From Mesorhizobium sp. (GTDB lineage: Bacteria > Pseudomonadota > Alphaproteobacteria > Rhizobiales > Rhizobiaceae): DNA of 64,000 bases. Below the pieces are notes generated by a model. It saw nothing but the letters and a program-made list of their open reading frames with translations. It was not told where the DNA came from and did no database searches. Position 1 is the first letter of the stretch; the number at the start of each line of letters is the position of its first letter. Made by a program: the position numbers and the translations under genes. Below, one piece after another: positions 18,942 to 27,464 of this stretch. The stretch spans positions 1-64,000 of the forward strand of contig NZ_JAEULZ010000033.1 in assembly GCF_016793485.1 (NCBI RefSeq), given 5' to 3'.

Positions 18942-20273
18942 ATGAGAGAGTTCATCCGCAAGCTTGAGGAGCGAGGCGACGTATTGCGGGTGGATCGCGA
19001 GATCGACCCTGCCCACGAGCTTGCCGCCGTCACCCAGCTCGCGCAGAAGAAGTGGGCCAAGCCGGTGCTGTTCACCAAAGTGAAGGGCACGCGCTTCCCG
19101 GTTATCAGCAACGTCTACAGCACGCGCGAGCGCCTGGGCGAGGTGATTGGCATCGACGCTGGCGATTTCTGCCGCCAGTGGAGCAAGCTTGCCTCGCTCG
19201 GTTCGTCCGAAATGAAGGAGCCGCTCGTCCCGGCCACAGACTTTCCGGAATACGAAGAGGTCAAGCTGTCGGACCTCCCGCTGATCACTTATTCCGACAA
19301 GGACGGAGCACCCTATTTCACCTCGGCGATGTTCATTGCCAAGGACCCCGAGACCGGTGTCGGCAACCTCTCGTATCATCGCTCGATGTATATCAGCGAC
19401 AGCGAGCTGCGTTGCCGCCTCGCGCCGCGTCATCATCTGACGATCTATCACGAGAAGGCCGAGAAGTTGGGCAAGCCGCTCGAGGCGGCCATGCTCATCG
19501 GCCCGCCGGCGCATGCCTTCCTGACCGCAGCAGCGCCCCTGCCCTACGACGTCGACGAGCTTGAGGTGGCCGCGCGCCTTCGCGGGCAACCGATCGCGAT
19601 GCGCAAGTGCAATCACATCGATCTCGAGGTTCCTGCCGAAACCGAAGTTGTCATCGAAGGGCGCTTCCTGCCCAATGAGCGGCGCCCCGAAGGTCCATTT
19701 GGCGAGTTCATGGGTTACTATGTACCCGTCGGACCCAATGCCGTGTTCGAAGTGCTCGGCGTGACCGTGCGCAAGGATGCGATATTCCATTCGATCCTCT
19801 GCGGCTCGCCGGAAGAGGTTCTGACACTTGAACTTTCGGTGTCGGCCAACATTTATCAGCGACTGTCCGCAGCATTACCCGGCATCGTCAATGTCACCTG
19901 CCAGCCTTTCGTGAATCACGCGATCGTCCAGATCGAACCACAGTTCGAAGGCCATGCACGCCAAGTGATGCTCGCCACGATCGGAGCGGAACCGATATGG
20001 GCCAAGCAGATCACTGTCGTCGACACCGACGTCAATATCTACGACATGGACGATGTCCAATGGGCCATTCTAACCCGTTGTCGGCCGGACAAGAGCATGA
20101 TGATCATCCCCGATACTCCCTCGTTCTATCGGGACGAAAAGAAGGATCACTGGGGTCGTCTTCTCGTGGACGCCACAAAACCGTGGGGGAGAGAAGCCGA
20201 GTTCGAACGCAAACGGCTCCGTTTGGCCGATCAGGTTCGATCCGAGGACTGGTTCCCAGGCCGGCAAGGATGA
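18942..20273 (+). CDS. UbiD-family prenylated-FMN decarboxylase
   Basis: Reversible decarboxylase of aromatic or alpha,beta-unsaturated acids that uses prenylated FMN. The 443-residue protein has the family regions GNLSYHRSMYISDSELRCRLAPRHH (cofactor and metal side), LPNERRPEGPFGEFMGYYVP (active-site Glu region) and TLELSVSANIYQRLSAALPGI. A Shine-Dalgarno AGGAGG lies just before ATG 18942. It overlaps the ubiX-like gene (ATGA), the classical enzyme plus cofactor-synthase arrangement. Its place behind an UTRA regulator and opposite a catabolic operon points to catabolism, not ubiquinone synthesis. Confidence 0.92.
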   Translation: MREFIRKLEERGDVLRVDREIDPAHELAAVTQLAQKKWAKPVLFTKVKGTRFPVISNVYSTRERLGEVIGIDAGDFCRQWSKLASLGSSEMKEPLVPATDFPEYEEVKLSDLPLITYSDKDGAPYFTSAMFIAKDPETGVGNLSYHRSMYISDSELRCRLAPRHHLTIYHEKAEKLGKPLEAAMLIGPPAHAFLTAAAPLPYDVDELEVAARLRGQPIAMRKCNHIDLEVPAETEVVIEGRFLPNERRPEGPFGEFMGYYVPVGPNAVFEVLGVTVRKDAIFHSILCGSPEEVLTLELSVSANIYQRLSAALPGIVNVTCQPFVNHAIVQIEPQFEGHARQVMLATIGAEPIWAKQITVVDTDVNIYDMDDVQWAILTRCRPDKSMMIIPDTPSFYRDEKKDHWGRLLVDATKPWGREAEFERKRLRLADQVRSEDWFPGRQG

Positions 20274-20869
20274 CATCGCGGCGGCTCATAATCGGCATTT
20301 CCGGAGCGTCCGGGGCAGCATACGGCCTCGCGGCCCTGGATCTCGCCCGATCCGCCGGCGTCGAGACTCATCTGGTGGTGTCACGATCGGCCATGCTTAC
20401 GCTTCACCAGGAGCTTGGCCTGCACAAGGCTGACATCGAGGGACGCGCCGACGTCATCCATCCAGTATCCGATGTCGGCGCGACGATCGCGTCGGGGTCG
20501 TTCCGCACCATGGGGATGCTCATTGCTCCCTGTTCGGTAAGGACCATGTCGGAGATCTGCACCGGGGTTACTTCCACGCTGATGAGCCGCGCAGCAGACG
20601 TGGTCCTCAAGGAACGTCGTCGGCTAGTCCTGATGGTTCGCGAAACACCTCTGCATCTGGGTCACTTGGATACAATGAAGAATCTCACGCTTATGGGCGC
20701 GGTCATCATGCCGCCTGTGCCGGCCTTTTATGCCAAGCCGACGAGCCTTGACGAGGTTGTCCGTCATTCGGTGGCACGCGCACTGGACCTGTTCGACATC
20801 GACACCGGCGCCGTCAAGCGGTGGGGCGGCATCAAAGCGGGCAAAGACGAAACGCCGTTCTCAGAATGA
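20270..20869 (+). CDS. UbiX-family flavin prenyltransferase
   Basis: Makes prenylated FMN for the adjacent UbiD decarboxylase. The 199-residue product starts RRLIIGISGASGAAYGLAAL (flavin-binding P-loop-like start). It has APCSVRTMSEICTG, the ERRRLVLMVRETPLHLGHL motif with the conserved Arg-Glu-Thr-Pro, and MPPVPAFY near the C-terminus. These are the diagnostic UbiX/Pad1 motifs. ATG 20270 overlaps the ubiD stop TGA. The frame is open further upstream but only as another frame of ubiD. Confidence 0.93.
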   Translation: MTSRRLIIGISGASGAAYGLAALDLARSAGVETHLVVSRSAMLTLHQELGLHKADIEGRADVIHPVSDVGATIASGSFRTMGMLIAPCSVRTMSEICTGVTSTLMSRAADVVLKERRRLVLMVRETPLHLGHLDTMKNLTLMGAVIMPPVPAFYAKPTSLDEVVRHSVARALDLFDIDTGAVKRWGGIKAGKDETPFSE

Positions 20870-20953
20870 GAGAGTGACAGTTTCTTGAGTGCGACGGAAC
20901 GAGGTCGATCAGCTTCAGCAATGTGGAATAAGTTTCAGCCGTCGACGAGGACG

Positions 20954-21388
20954 TCAGCTCAAACCTGAGTTGCTACAGCCCAATACTGGGAATCTTGGAG
21001 GCCAACCGCACGAGACTCGCCTTCTGAAGAGGTTCAAAATTTGTTTTAGTCCGACAAACGATACTGGTATCGGCGCAGCGAACTTGGCAGCTATCTCAGC
21101 CATCACACGGTCTATGATCGCGACCTCCATGCCCTCAACCGCAAGGCGTGGAGAGCGCTTATCGATGGCCAATATCGCCATATTGCCTTGCGGATTCGGA
21201 ATAAAGCCCAGGTGCCACTCGACCCGAGAATGGGGAAACCCACTATAGTCACCCGACGGCAGCTTATCGTCGATCGCACACCAAGCCGGTAAGTCTGCGG
21301 TCGGCCCTAAGCCGAACAGTGGAGATGCTAGTATACGCTGAATCGATCGGACGTAACGGGATACGGCATCATCATTCCATGTCGCAGC
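20954..21388 (-). CDS. Hypothetical protein, weak support
   Basis: An open frame of about 144 residues (from MAATWNDDAVSRY; the frame extends to TTG 21469). It contains a protein-like stretch: SGFPHSRVEWHLGFIPNPQGNMAILAIDKRSPRLAVEGMEVAIIDRVMAEIAAKFAAPIPVSF. I recognise no family. It lies between ubiX and the tRNA fragment and has no clear ribosome-binding site. It may be a real small gene of the flanking chromosome, a degraded gene, or chance. Confidence 0.35.
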   Translation of the reverse strand, partial: AATWNDDAVSRYVRSIQRILASPLFGLGPTADLPAWCAIDDKLPSGDYSGFPHSRVEWHLGFIPNPQGNMAILAIDKRSPRLAVEGMEVAIIDRVMAEIAAKFAAPIPVSFVGLKQILNLFRRRVSCGWPPRFPVLGCSNSGLS

Positions 21389-21561
21389 CATGTCGCATGG
21401 AGCCGCCGGACACAGCGGGAAAATCCAAGAATTATAAGGTATCGACGTGCAACATGATGTAGTGGCCAAAAATGTAAATACGTTACGGAAAAATTCCGTA
21501 ACACATTGTTTCTTATAGTAAAATATGAATCCTAATTACTTTGAAGCAGAGTAATTTTTGA

Positions 21562-21608
21562 GGACTCTGACTCCGTTAGTCCTGGTTCGAATCCAGGTTC
21601 CCCAGCCA
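21562..21608 (+). tRNA. 3' fragment of tRNA-Gln(CTG), putative attachment-site copy
   Basis: GGACTCTGACTCC is the 3' part of an anticodon arm (stem GGA/TCC, loop CTCTGAC, anticodon CTG at 21567-21569). It is followed by a perfect T-arm (CCTGG-TTCGAAT-CCAGG) and an acceptor 3' strand TTCCCCAG with encoded CCA. No D-arm or 5' acceptor strand (TGGGGAA expected) occurs upstream; 21440-21561 is AT-rich and unrelated. This is the duplicated 3' half of a tRNA gene left where an element integrated, not a functional tRNA. Confidence 0.85.
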
Positions 21609-21665
21609 AGCAAAATCAAGCACTTGAGATAAAGCGTCGCTTAGCACTTTACCGCCATATCGCAT

Positions 21666-22090
21666 CTATGTCGCATTGGCGGCCGAGAGAACTGTTTGCT
21701 CGGCCGTCGCGAGCGCATAGGAATCGTCCGTGCTCGGAAAGAGGTGACCATAGACGTCCATCGTCATCGCGATTGATGGATGGCCCATACGCTCCTGAAC
21801 GACCTTGGGCGGCAGACCTAGCCCGCCATGCTGCGGCTGGTTGATGCACCGCGACGCGAAGAAGTGTCTAAGCGAGTGAAGCCCCGTGTATTTCGCCACC
21901 GTGATCGGCTGCCCTTCCGTCTCTTTTTCCCCCTGTGTCCACAACGAGCCCGGCGTTCACCTGCGATGCGATTAGTCCACGCTTGATGATGTTCGGATGC
22001 CACTCGATGTTGCCCTCACCGTTCGGGAAGACGAGATCGAGATCGCCCTTCGGACAAGACCGTTTCCACTCGCGAATCCCTTGTGATCCT
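21666..22090 (-). pseudogene. Tyrosine recombinase (phage/ICE integrase), truncated and frameshifted
   Basis: The C-terminal catalytic domain is readable in two frames. 21666-21944 encodes GLHSLRHFFASRCI (box II Arg/His), PPKVVQERMGHPSIAMTMDVYGHLF (His/Trp region and the tyrosine nucleophile). Upstream, another frame encodes REWKRSCPKGDLDLVFPNGEGNIEWHPNIIKRGLI up to about 22085, the preceding part of the same domain. Removing one base from the run of five C at 21929-21933 joins both frames. An in-frame stop lies just before REWK and the N-terminal half is absent. The gene points towards the tRNA-Gln fragment 57 bp away, the usual layout of a tRNA-integrating element. Confidence 0.85.
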
Positions 22091-22232
22091 TACGACGAGG
22101 GGTGCCGCAGTCTTCGCGTTATGGATCGATGACTGCGGCGCGCAAGTTGATCGTTAGATTTCGTTATCTTGGATAGTATTATCATTTAGCGACGAAGCGA
22201 GGAACGCTATGGCGCGATAATGCGAGGTTGGT
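22091..22232. other. Non-coding stretch between integrase remnant and cluster
   Basis: No convincing gene. Bases 22091-22140 may hold further decayed integrase sequence (a frame reading AKTAAPLVVRI). 22145-22200 is AT-rich and could contain the promoter for the following cluster. I see no clear operator. Confidence 0.4.
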
Positions 22233-23300
22233 GTGGGCATTGCACTGGTGACCGGTTCGGGTGGTCTGGTTGGCTCTGAATCGGTCGGCTATTTAATCGA
22301 ACAGGGCCTGGACGTCGTCGGCGTCGATAATGACATGCGATCCTATTTCTTCGGGCCGGGAGGCTCGACAAAATGGCGTGTGGCCGAACTGGAACGGATG
22401 CATGAACGATATCGGCACGCGTCAATCGATGTCAGGGACATGGTGGCGATCGAAAAGGTTTTTGTCGACATCGGCAGGGACCTTGTCGTCATCATCCACG
22501 CTGCCGCTCAACCTTCGCACGACTGGGCTGCCCGCGAACCGTTCACCGATTTTGGCGTAAACGCCATCGGTACCCTGAACATGCTGGAGGCGACAAGGCG
22601 GCACGCGCCTCATGCCGCCTTCATCTTCATGTCGTCGAACAAGGTCTACGGCGATACGCCGAACCGACTGCCGCTCGTCGAACGGGAGACGCGATGGGAA
22701 ATCGACGAAAGCCACGATTTTTTCGAGCGCGGCATCGATGAGACGATGAGCATCGACCGGTCGACCCACAGTCTCTTCGGCGCATCAAAGGTTGCAGCCG
22801 ATGTGCTGGTGCAGGAGTATGGCCGCTATTTCAATATAAATACGGCCTGCTTCCGTGGCGGGTGCCTGACTGGTGGCGGCCAATCCGGTTCGGAACTACA
22901 CGGCTTTCTGGCCTACCTGATGAAATGCGCGGTGACGCGCGCGCCATACACGGTGTTTGGCCACAAGGGCAAACAGGTCCGCGACAACATCCATGTTAGC
23001 GATCTTGTCAGAGCTCTCTGGTGCTTTGCCCGCGACCCAAAGCCGGCACGCGTATACAATATTGGCGGCTCGCGATTTGCAAACTGCTCCATGAGGGAAG
23101 CGATCGACTTATGCGAGGGCATTTCTGGAAACCGCCTCAACTATATCTATTCCAATGAGAATCGTGTCGGCGATCACATCTGGTGGATCAGCGATATTTC
23201 GGCGTTTCAGTCCGACTACCCGGAATTTAGACTCCGATATGATATTTCGACGACCCTCCAGGATATCCACGACGTTGGCAAATTGCGCTGGATGAGCTAG
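22233..23300 (+). CDS. NDP-sugar epimerase-like extended SDR (CDP-paratose 2-epimerase-like)
   Basis: A 355-residue extended SDR. It has the NAD motif [11 protein letters not shown] (6-16), an acidic [11 protein letters not shown] after beta-2, [10 protein letters not shown] and SSNKVYGD. The usual catalytic YxxxK reads FGASK (F182, K186). The C-terminal segments [16 protein letters not shown] and [21 protein letters not shown] match sugar-nucleotide epimerases of the tyvelose/paratose group as I recall them. The start is GTG 22233. It is the first gene of the cluster; it may supply the sugar for the glycosyltransferase at 29189-30391 or act on the core itself. Confidence 0.82.
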   Translation: MGIALVTGSGGLVGSESVGYLIEQGLDVVGVDNDMRSYFFGPGGSTKWRVAELERMHERYRHASIDVRDMVAIEKVFVDIGRDLVVIIHAAAQPSHDWAAREPFTDFGVNAIGTLNMLEATRRHAPHAAFIFMSSNKVYGDTPNRLPLVERETRWEIDESHDFFERGIDETMSIDRSTHSLFGASKVAADVLVQEYGRYFNINTACFRGGCLTGGGQSGSELHGFLAYLMKCAVTRAPYTVFGHKGKQVRDNIHVSDLVRALWCFARDPKPARVYNIGGSRFANCSMREAIDLCEGISGNRLNYIYSNENRVGDHIWWISDISAFQSDYPEFRLRYDISTTLQDIHDVGKLRWMS

Positions 23301-23346
23301 GCAATACTAACTGATAGGAAGCCTGGATCCATCGGTCGAGAATTTC

Positions 23347-24351
23347 GTGGCATCCATCAATTTCAAGATCGCTGGATCGGGAATTGCGCTGCCGGCGCGC
23401 CGTATTTCCTCAAGTGACCTTGATGCCGGGTTGTGCCAACCGGCAGGTACTCTGTTCGCGGCGTGCGGCGTGGCTGCGCGTTATGTCTGCAGCGACGAAA
23501 CTCAGGAAGACCTGGCCACGCAAGCCGCCCGCGCCGCACTGGCCGCTGCGGAGCTCCAGGCGCACCAGATCGATCTGGTCATTTTCGCAGCGGCCGTCAC
23601 AAGGCAGCCAATTCCATCGACCGCCCCGCTGGTCGTTCGTAAACTTGGCATAGCCCCGGGAGTTTGCACCGCCTTCGACATCAATTCGACCTGCCTCAGC
23701 TTTCTGTCCGGTTTCGATGTGGCGGTCGGCATGTTGGCGACGGGACGATTTCGCGCAGCGCTAGTCATTTCGGCGGAGATCGCCTCGCGGGCCTTGCCTT
23801 GGTCGAAGGAGCCGGAGATCGCCGGGTTGTTCGGGGACGGCGCGGCAGCCGTCGTGCTTGTTCCCGTGCCTGAAGGTTCGGACGGAAGCCGGCTGCGGGC
23901 CGCCCTTTTCGAAACCTATCCCGAGGGTTATGAATTCTGCCAGCTTGCTGCTGGCGGCACCGGTATCGATTTTCATCTTGAACCAGATCGGTTCAGGGCG
24001 GCTGCTTTATTCCATATGGATGGGCACAACCTCTTCAAACTTACCGCCAAGTACTTTCCGTCGTTTGTCGAACGTACGCTTGAGCGAGCCGGGTGGCGGC
24101 AATCGGATGTCGACTTGGTCGTGCCGCACCAGGCGAGCCCGATGGCGCTGGCCCATCTTGTCAAACGATGCGGCTTTTCAGTGGAACAAGTCGTCAACAT
24201 TGTCGCCGACTACGGCAATCAGGTGGCAGCTTCCATTCCCACCGCCCTGCATCTTGCCCTGCAAAGCGGGCGCCTGCCTGGCGGAGCGAAGCTGCTTGTC
24301 CTGGGCACGTCGGCCGGCGTCTCATTCGGAGGCATGGCGATTGAGCTCTGA
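23347..24351 (+). CDS. Beta-ketoacyl-ACP synthase III-like enzyme (FabH family)
   Basis: A thiolase-fold condensing or acyl-transfer enzyme of 334 residues with an intact Cys-His-Asn triad: C116 in DINSTCLSFL, H261 in VVPHQASP and N291 in DYGNQVAAS. The C-terminal GTSAGVSFGGMAIEL glycine loop is present. The primary-metabolism FabH is normally encoded beside plsX and himA, neither of which is here, so this is a pathway-specific copy. GTG 23347 is the start. It is followed three bases later by the SDR gene. No acyl carrier protein gene is encoded nearby, so a CoA thioester or a housekeeping ACP would be used. Confidence 0.92.
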   Translation: MASINFKIAGSGIALPARRISSSDLDAGLCQPAGTLFAACGVAARYVCSDETQEDLATQAARAALAAAELQAHQIDLVIFAAAVTRQPIPSTAPLVVRKLGIAPGVCTAFDINSTCLSFLSGFDVAVGMLATGRFRAALVISAEIASRALPWSKEPEIAGLFGDGAAAVVLVPVPEGSDGSRLRAALFETYPEGYEFCQLAAGGTGIDFHLEPDRFRAAALFHMDGHNLFKLTAKYFPSFVERTLERAGWRQSDVDLVVPHQASPMALAHLVKRCGFSVEQVVNIVADYGNQVAASIPTALHLALQSGRLPGGAKLLVLGTSAGVSFGGMAIEL

Positions 24352-24354
24352 TCA

Positions 24355-25359
24355 ATGAACCAGAGGCGTGTTCTGGTGACGGGAGCGGGCGGTTTTCTCG
24401 GTTGCGCCGTGTCGCGGCGGCTGGCAGCGGAGGGCTTCAGCGTCATTGCACATGGACGGACCAGCCATTCGCTCGAACCGCTGTCGGCTCAAGGCATCTC
24501 CGTCGCGCCGTGGGATCTTCAGTCGGCGTCGGGAGCCGAAATCCTGCCGACGCTCGGTCAGTTGGGAGCGGTCGTTCATTGCGCCGGGCTTTCGTCGAAT
24601 TGGGGCAAACGAGCGGCTTTCCAGTCTGCCAATGTTGACGCCACTCAAAGCTTGATCGCGCAGCTCCTAAGATTCAGTGGCACGCCACACTTCATCTATG
24701 TATCGTCTTCCAGCCTCTATTTCGAGCCCCGTGACCGGCTGGGAGTCACGGAGGATCAGAAGCTGCCGGCACCCATCAACGACTATGCATGGAGCAAGCG
24801 GGCCGCCGAGGATATCGTGCGCGCGACTGGCGGCTTACCGGCGACAGTTGTGCGTCCACGCGGCATCTACGGCCATGGCGATGTGGCGCTGCTGCCTCGG
24901 CTGTTGAGGGCTGTCGGCCGTGGACCGCTTCCATTGTTCCGGGGCGGTCGGGCGGTCATCGACTTGACCCATGTCGATGATGTCGCTGCGGCGATCCTTG
25001 CGATATTACGATCTCCTTCCGAAGCGGGTGGAAAAACCTACAATGTGTCCGGTGGAGAGCCGATCCCCGTGCGTGAGATCGTCGAGCAAGCCGCCGCCCG
25101 GATAGGGCTCGATGTTCGGTGGAGACCGGTTCCGTGGCCGGTGGCTCGATTTGCGATCCGTGGTCTTGAATGGTGGCACAAAGCGTTCCGGCCGACAGTA
25201 GAACCGTACGTGACTGAATATTCCGCCGCCCTCATGGCGTTTAGCCAGACGCTGGACATCGGCGCGATTGCGAAAGATGCGGGCTGGCGCCCGGCGATCT
25301 CTTTTGCAGAAGGACTTGAGCGGACCTTTAACCCCCGGCCCGATCGGACCAAGCTATGA
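24355..25359 (+). CDS. NAD(P)-dependent extended SDR (3-beta-HSD/epimerase-like)
   Basis: A 334-residue SDR with cofactor motif VTGAGGFLGCAV (8-19) and an intact YxxxK (Y144, K148 in NDYAWSKRA). SSSSLYF provides the Ser position, VRPRGIYGHGD follows, and LTHVDDVAAAI and YNVSGGEPIPVREI lie in the C-terminal half. It probably reduces a keto group or dehydrates the intermediate made by the neighbouring ketosynthase. It overlaps the MBL gene by four bases (ATGA), so both are translationally coupled. Confidence 0.88.
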   Translation: MNQRRVLVTGAGGFLGCAVSRRLAAEGFSVIAHGRTSHSLEPLSAQGISVAPWDLQSASGAEILPTLGQLGAVVHCAGLSSNWGKRAAFQSANVDATQSLIAQLLRFSGTPHFIYVSSSSLYFEPRDRLGVTEDQKLPAPINDYAWSKRAAEDIVRATGGLPATVVRPRGIYGHGDVALLPRLLRAVGRGPLPLFRGGRAVIDLTHVDDVAAAILAILRSPSEAGGKTYNVSGGEPIPVREIVEQAAARIGLDVRWRPVPWPVARFAIRGLEWWHKAFRPTVEPYVTEYSAALMAFSQTLDIGAIAKDAGWRPAISFAEGLERTFNPRPDRTKL

Positions 25360-26144
25360 TCGAACTCCGCAACAGCGCGTTCGTCAGGGCGCCTGCGGGC
25401 CTAATCCGCCGAGGGGCAGGCATGCGGGGCATCGATGTGCCGGTCCGATATGGTTTGCTCAGGCGTCCGGGTGGCCAGCTATGTCTGGTCGACACAGGAT
25501 ACGGTCCAGCGGTGACAAGCGGCAGGCGTAGCGCTGCTCTGCAAATCTACAACGCGCTGCTCAGGCCGCGTATCCTCCAAGAAGGGTCCCCGGCGGCGAT
25601 GCTGGCGAGCTTTAGTGCAGTCATCGAAGACGTCGATACAATAGTCCTCACTCATTTTCACGCAGACCATGTGGCGCGACTGAACGAGTTTCCCAAAGCT
25701 CGAATACTCGCGCATGGCGGAGCCGCAAAAGCAGTTCTCACGATGAGCAATCGGCAGGCGATCCACCATGGCGTCTTCAAGGAATTGCTGCCGGACGATC
25801 TTGAGGGCCGGATCCAGCCCATTGAAGCGCTGCCCATGCTCCCGGCCCATCCCGAACTCGGATGCGGTCACGATCTGTTCGGGGATGGCTCGTGCCTCGC
25901 AATTGACCTGCCCGGCCATGCCAAGGGTCATTTCGGCATATTCTGGCAACATACGGGTCCGTGCCTTTACGCCGTCGATGCCACCTGGAACATGAGAGCG
26001 TTACTCGAAGATCGCACTCCTGCGCTGTCGCGCGCGGTCGTGTTCGACGATAGGCGCGGCGCGCGGGTATCGGAGGAACGGTTGCGCAAGTTCATACACG
26101 CCGGTGGCACGGTAAAACTCTGCCATGATCTGGAGGCCGCGTGA
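25356..26144 (+). CDS. MBL-fold metallo-hydrolase
   Basis: A 262-residue metallo-beta-lactamase-fold enzyme. The metal motif is HFHADH (H100, H102, D104, H105), preceded by a CLVDTGYG Asp strand and followed by DLPGHAKGHFGIFW (third His) and YAVDATWN (bridging Asp). In acyl biosynthetic clusters such proteins often act as thioesterases or lactonases that release the product; that role is inference here. It overlaps the SDR gene upstream and the adenylate-forming gene downstream, four bases each. Confidence 0.88.
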   Translation: MIELRNSAFVRAPAGLIRRGAGMRGIDVPVRYGLLRRPGGQLCLVDTGYGPAVTSGRRSAALQIYNALLRPRILQEGSPAAMLASFSAVIEDVDTIVLTHFHADHVARLNEFPKARILAHGGAAKAVLTMSNRQAIHHGVFKELLPDDLEGRIQPIEALPMLPAHPELGCGHDLFGDGSCLAIDLPGHAKGHFGIFWQHTGPCLYAVDATWNMRALLEDRTPALSRAVVFDDRRGARVSEERLRKFIHAGGTVKLCHDLEAA

Positions 26145-27448
26145 AAGCCGGGCTACTGGCAGGACGACTTGCCCTGGCGACTTCCTATTTCAGGACCAGA
26201 ATGCTCGCCGCACTGCTGTCGAGCCGCGAACGCATTGACTGTTGGCAGACCAACCGGATTGAGAATCTGCGCCGACATGCGATCGCAAATACGGACTTCT
26301 ACAGGCGGTTGGGTGACATACCCTTCAAGGCGTTTCCTGTTGTCGAAAAATCGATGATGATGGCCCAATTCGAAGCCTTCAACATGCTCGGGCTAACCGC
26401 TTCCGATGGCTGGCAGCAGTTTGAGATCGGGCAATCGCCGCCAGGCTACGATCTTGGCTGCAGCACTGGAACCAGCGGCAATCGCGGGCTCTATCTTGTT
26501 TCCGATCGCGAGCGGTTTGTCTGGCTCGGAACCATTGTCGCCAAGGCGTTGCCGGACGTCTTGCGACGGCGTCATCGCGTGGCGGTCATCCTTCCACGCG
26601 CATCTCGCCTTTACGACGCCGCCAACGAATCAAGGCTGCTCAAACTCAGGTTCTTCGAACTAACCGCCGGCCTTCACGTCATCGCCGAACAGATATCGGG
26701 ATTTCAACCGACAGTCGTCGTTGGACCTCCAAAGGCGCTGCGGTGGATGGCACAGAACGGCATCGCCATCACGCCTGAACGAATGTTCTCAGGCGGCGAG
26801 GTGCTGGACTCGGTCGATCGAACAGTGATCGAACACAGCTTCAACCTGAAGCTTGGCCAGATTTATATGGCGACCGAAGGCCTCTTTGGCGTCAGTTGCG
26901 AATATGGCGTCGTGCACCTTGCGGAAGACGCCGTGCATTTCGAATTCGAGCCTGTCGGCGATAGACTTGTTTCTCCCACCGTCACCGATTTCACGCGGCG
27001 GACGCAGGTCATGGCGTGCTACCGCATGAATGATCTCTTGCGTCTCGCCGACAAGCCGTGTCGATGCGGCTCCGCCTTTCTCGCCGTGGAAGAAATCGTG
27101 GGGCGGCGCGATGACTGTTTCGAACTGCCGCCACGCGGCACGGTTGGAAAGGCGATCACCGTTACACCCGACATACCGCGAAACGCTGTGCTGGACGCTG
27201 ATCGGCGCATCGACGATTTTCGCGTACTTCAGACGGGTTCGAACGCGGTCGATCTGGTGCTCAACTCCAACCTGCCGGACGACGCAGCCAACGCGGCGAA
27301 ACAGAGCCTAACGAGCGCCCTTCTGAAACTAGGCGCGGCTCCCGACATCACTCTTCGCCGCGAGCCGCTACCAGTCGACATTACGGCGAAGCTGCGCCGC
27401 GTGGAGCAACGGTGGCGTCCGCATGCGGGTGGAGAACTGCCAAATTAA
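26141..27448 (+). CDS. Adenylate-forming enzyme (PaaK/coenzyme F390 synthetase-like)
   Basis: A 435-residue member of the AMP-forming ligase superfamily. The phosphate-binding loop is GCSTGTSGNRG (106-116), the adenine/acid site segment is YMATEGLFGVSCEYG, and a Cys pair (PCRCGS) is as in PaaK. The C-terminal DITAKLRRVEQRW supplies the mobile-domain Lys. It resembles the F390-synthetase-related group rather than long-chain acyl-CoA ligases. It should activate a carboxylic acid, perhaps as the starter for the ketosynthase or for condensation with an amine or alcohol. Overlapping starts place it in one operon with the MBL, SDR and ketosynthase genes. Confidence 0.82.
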   Translation: MKAGLLAGRLALATSYFRTRMLAALLSSRERIDCWQTNRIENLRRHAIANTDFYRRLGDIPFKAFPVVEKSMMMAQFEAFNMLGLTASDGWQQFEIGQSPPGYDLGCSTGTSGNRGLYLVSDRERFVWLGTIVAKALPDVLRRRHRVAVILPRASRLYDAANESRLLKLRFFELTAGLHVIAEQISGFQPTVVVGPPKALRWMAQNGIAITPERMFSGGEVLDSVDRTVIEHSFNLKLGQIYMATEGLFGVSCEYGVVHLAEDAVHFEFEPVGDRLVSPTVTDFTRRTQVMACYRMNDLLRLADKPCRCGSAFLAVEEIVGRRDDCFELPPRGTVGKAITVTPDIPRNAVLDADRRIDDFRVLQTGSNAVDLVLNSNLPDDAANAAKQSLTSALLKLGAAPDITLRREPLPVDITAKLRRVEQRWRPHAGGELPN

Positions 27449-27464
27449 ACAGGGCAGGCCCGGT

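Noticed and set aside
18180-19790. A 536-codon minus-strand open frame
   Set aside because: Antisense to the GntR/UTRA and UbiD genes, which have clear motifs and ribosome-binding sites. The antisense product has no recognisable domain.
21562-21608. A functional tRNA-Gln gene
   Set aside because: The 5' acceptor strand, D-arm and 5' anticodon stem are absent; the upstream bases are AT-rich and do not pair with the acceptor 3' strand.
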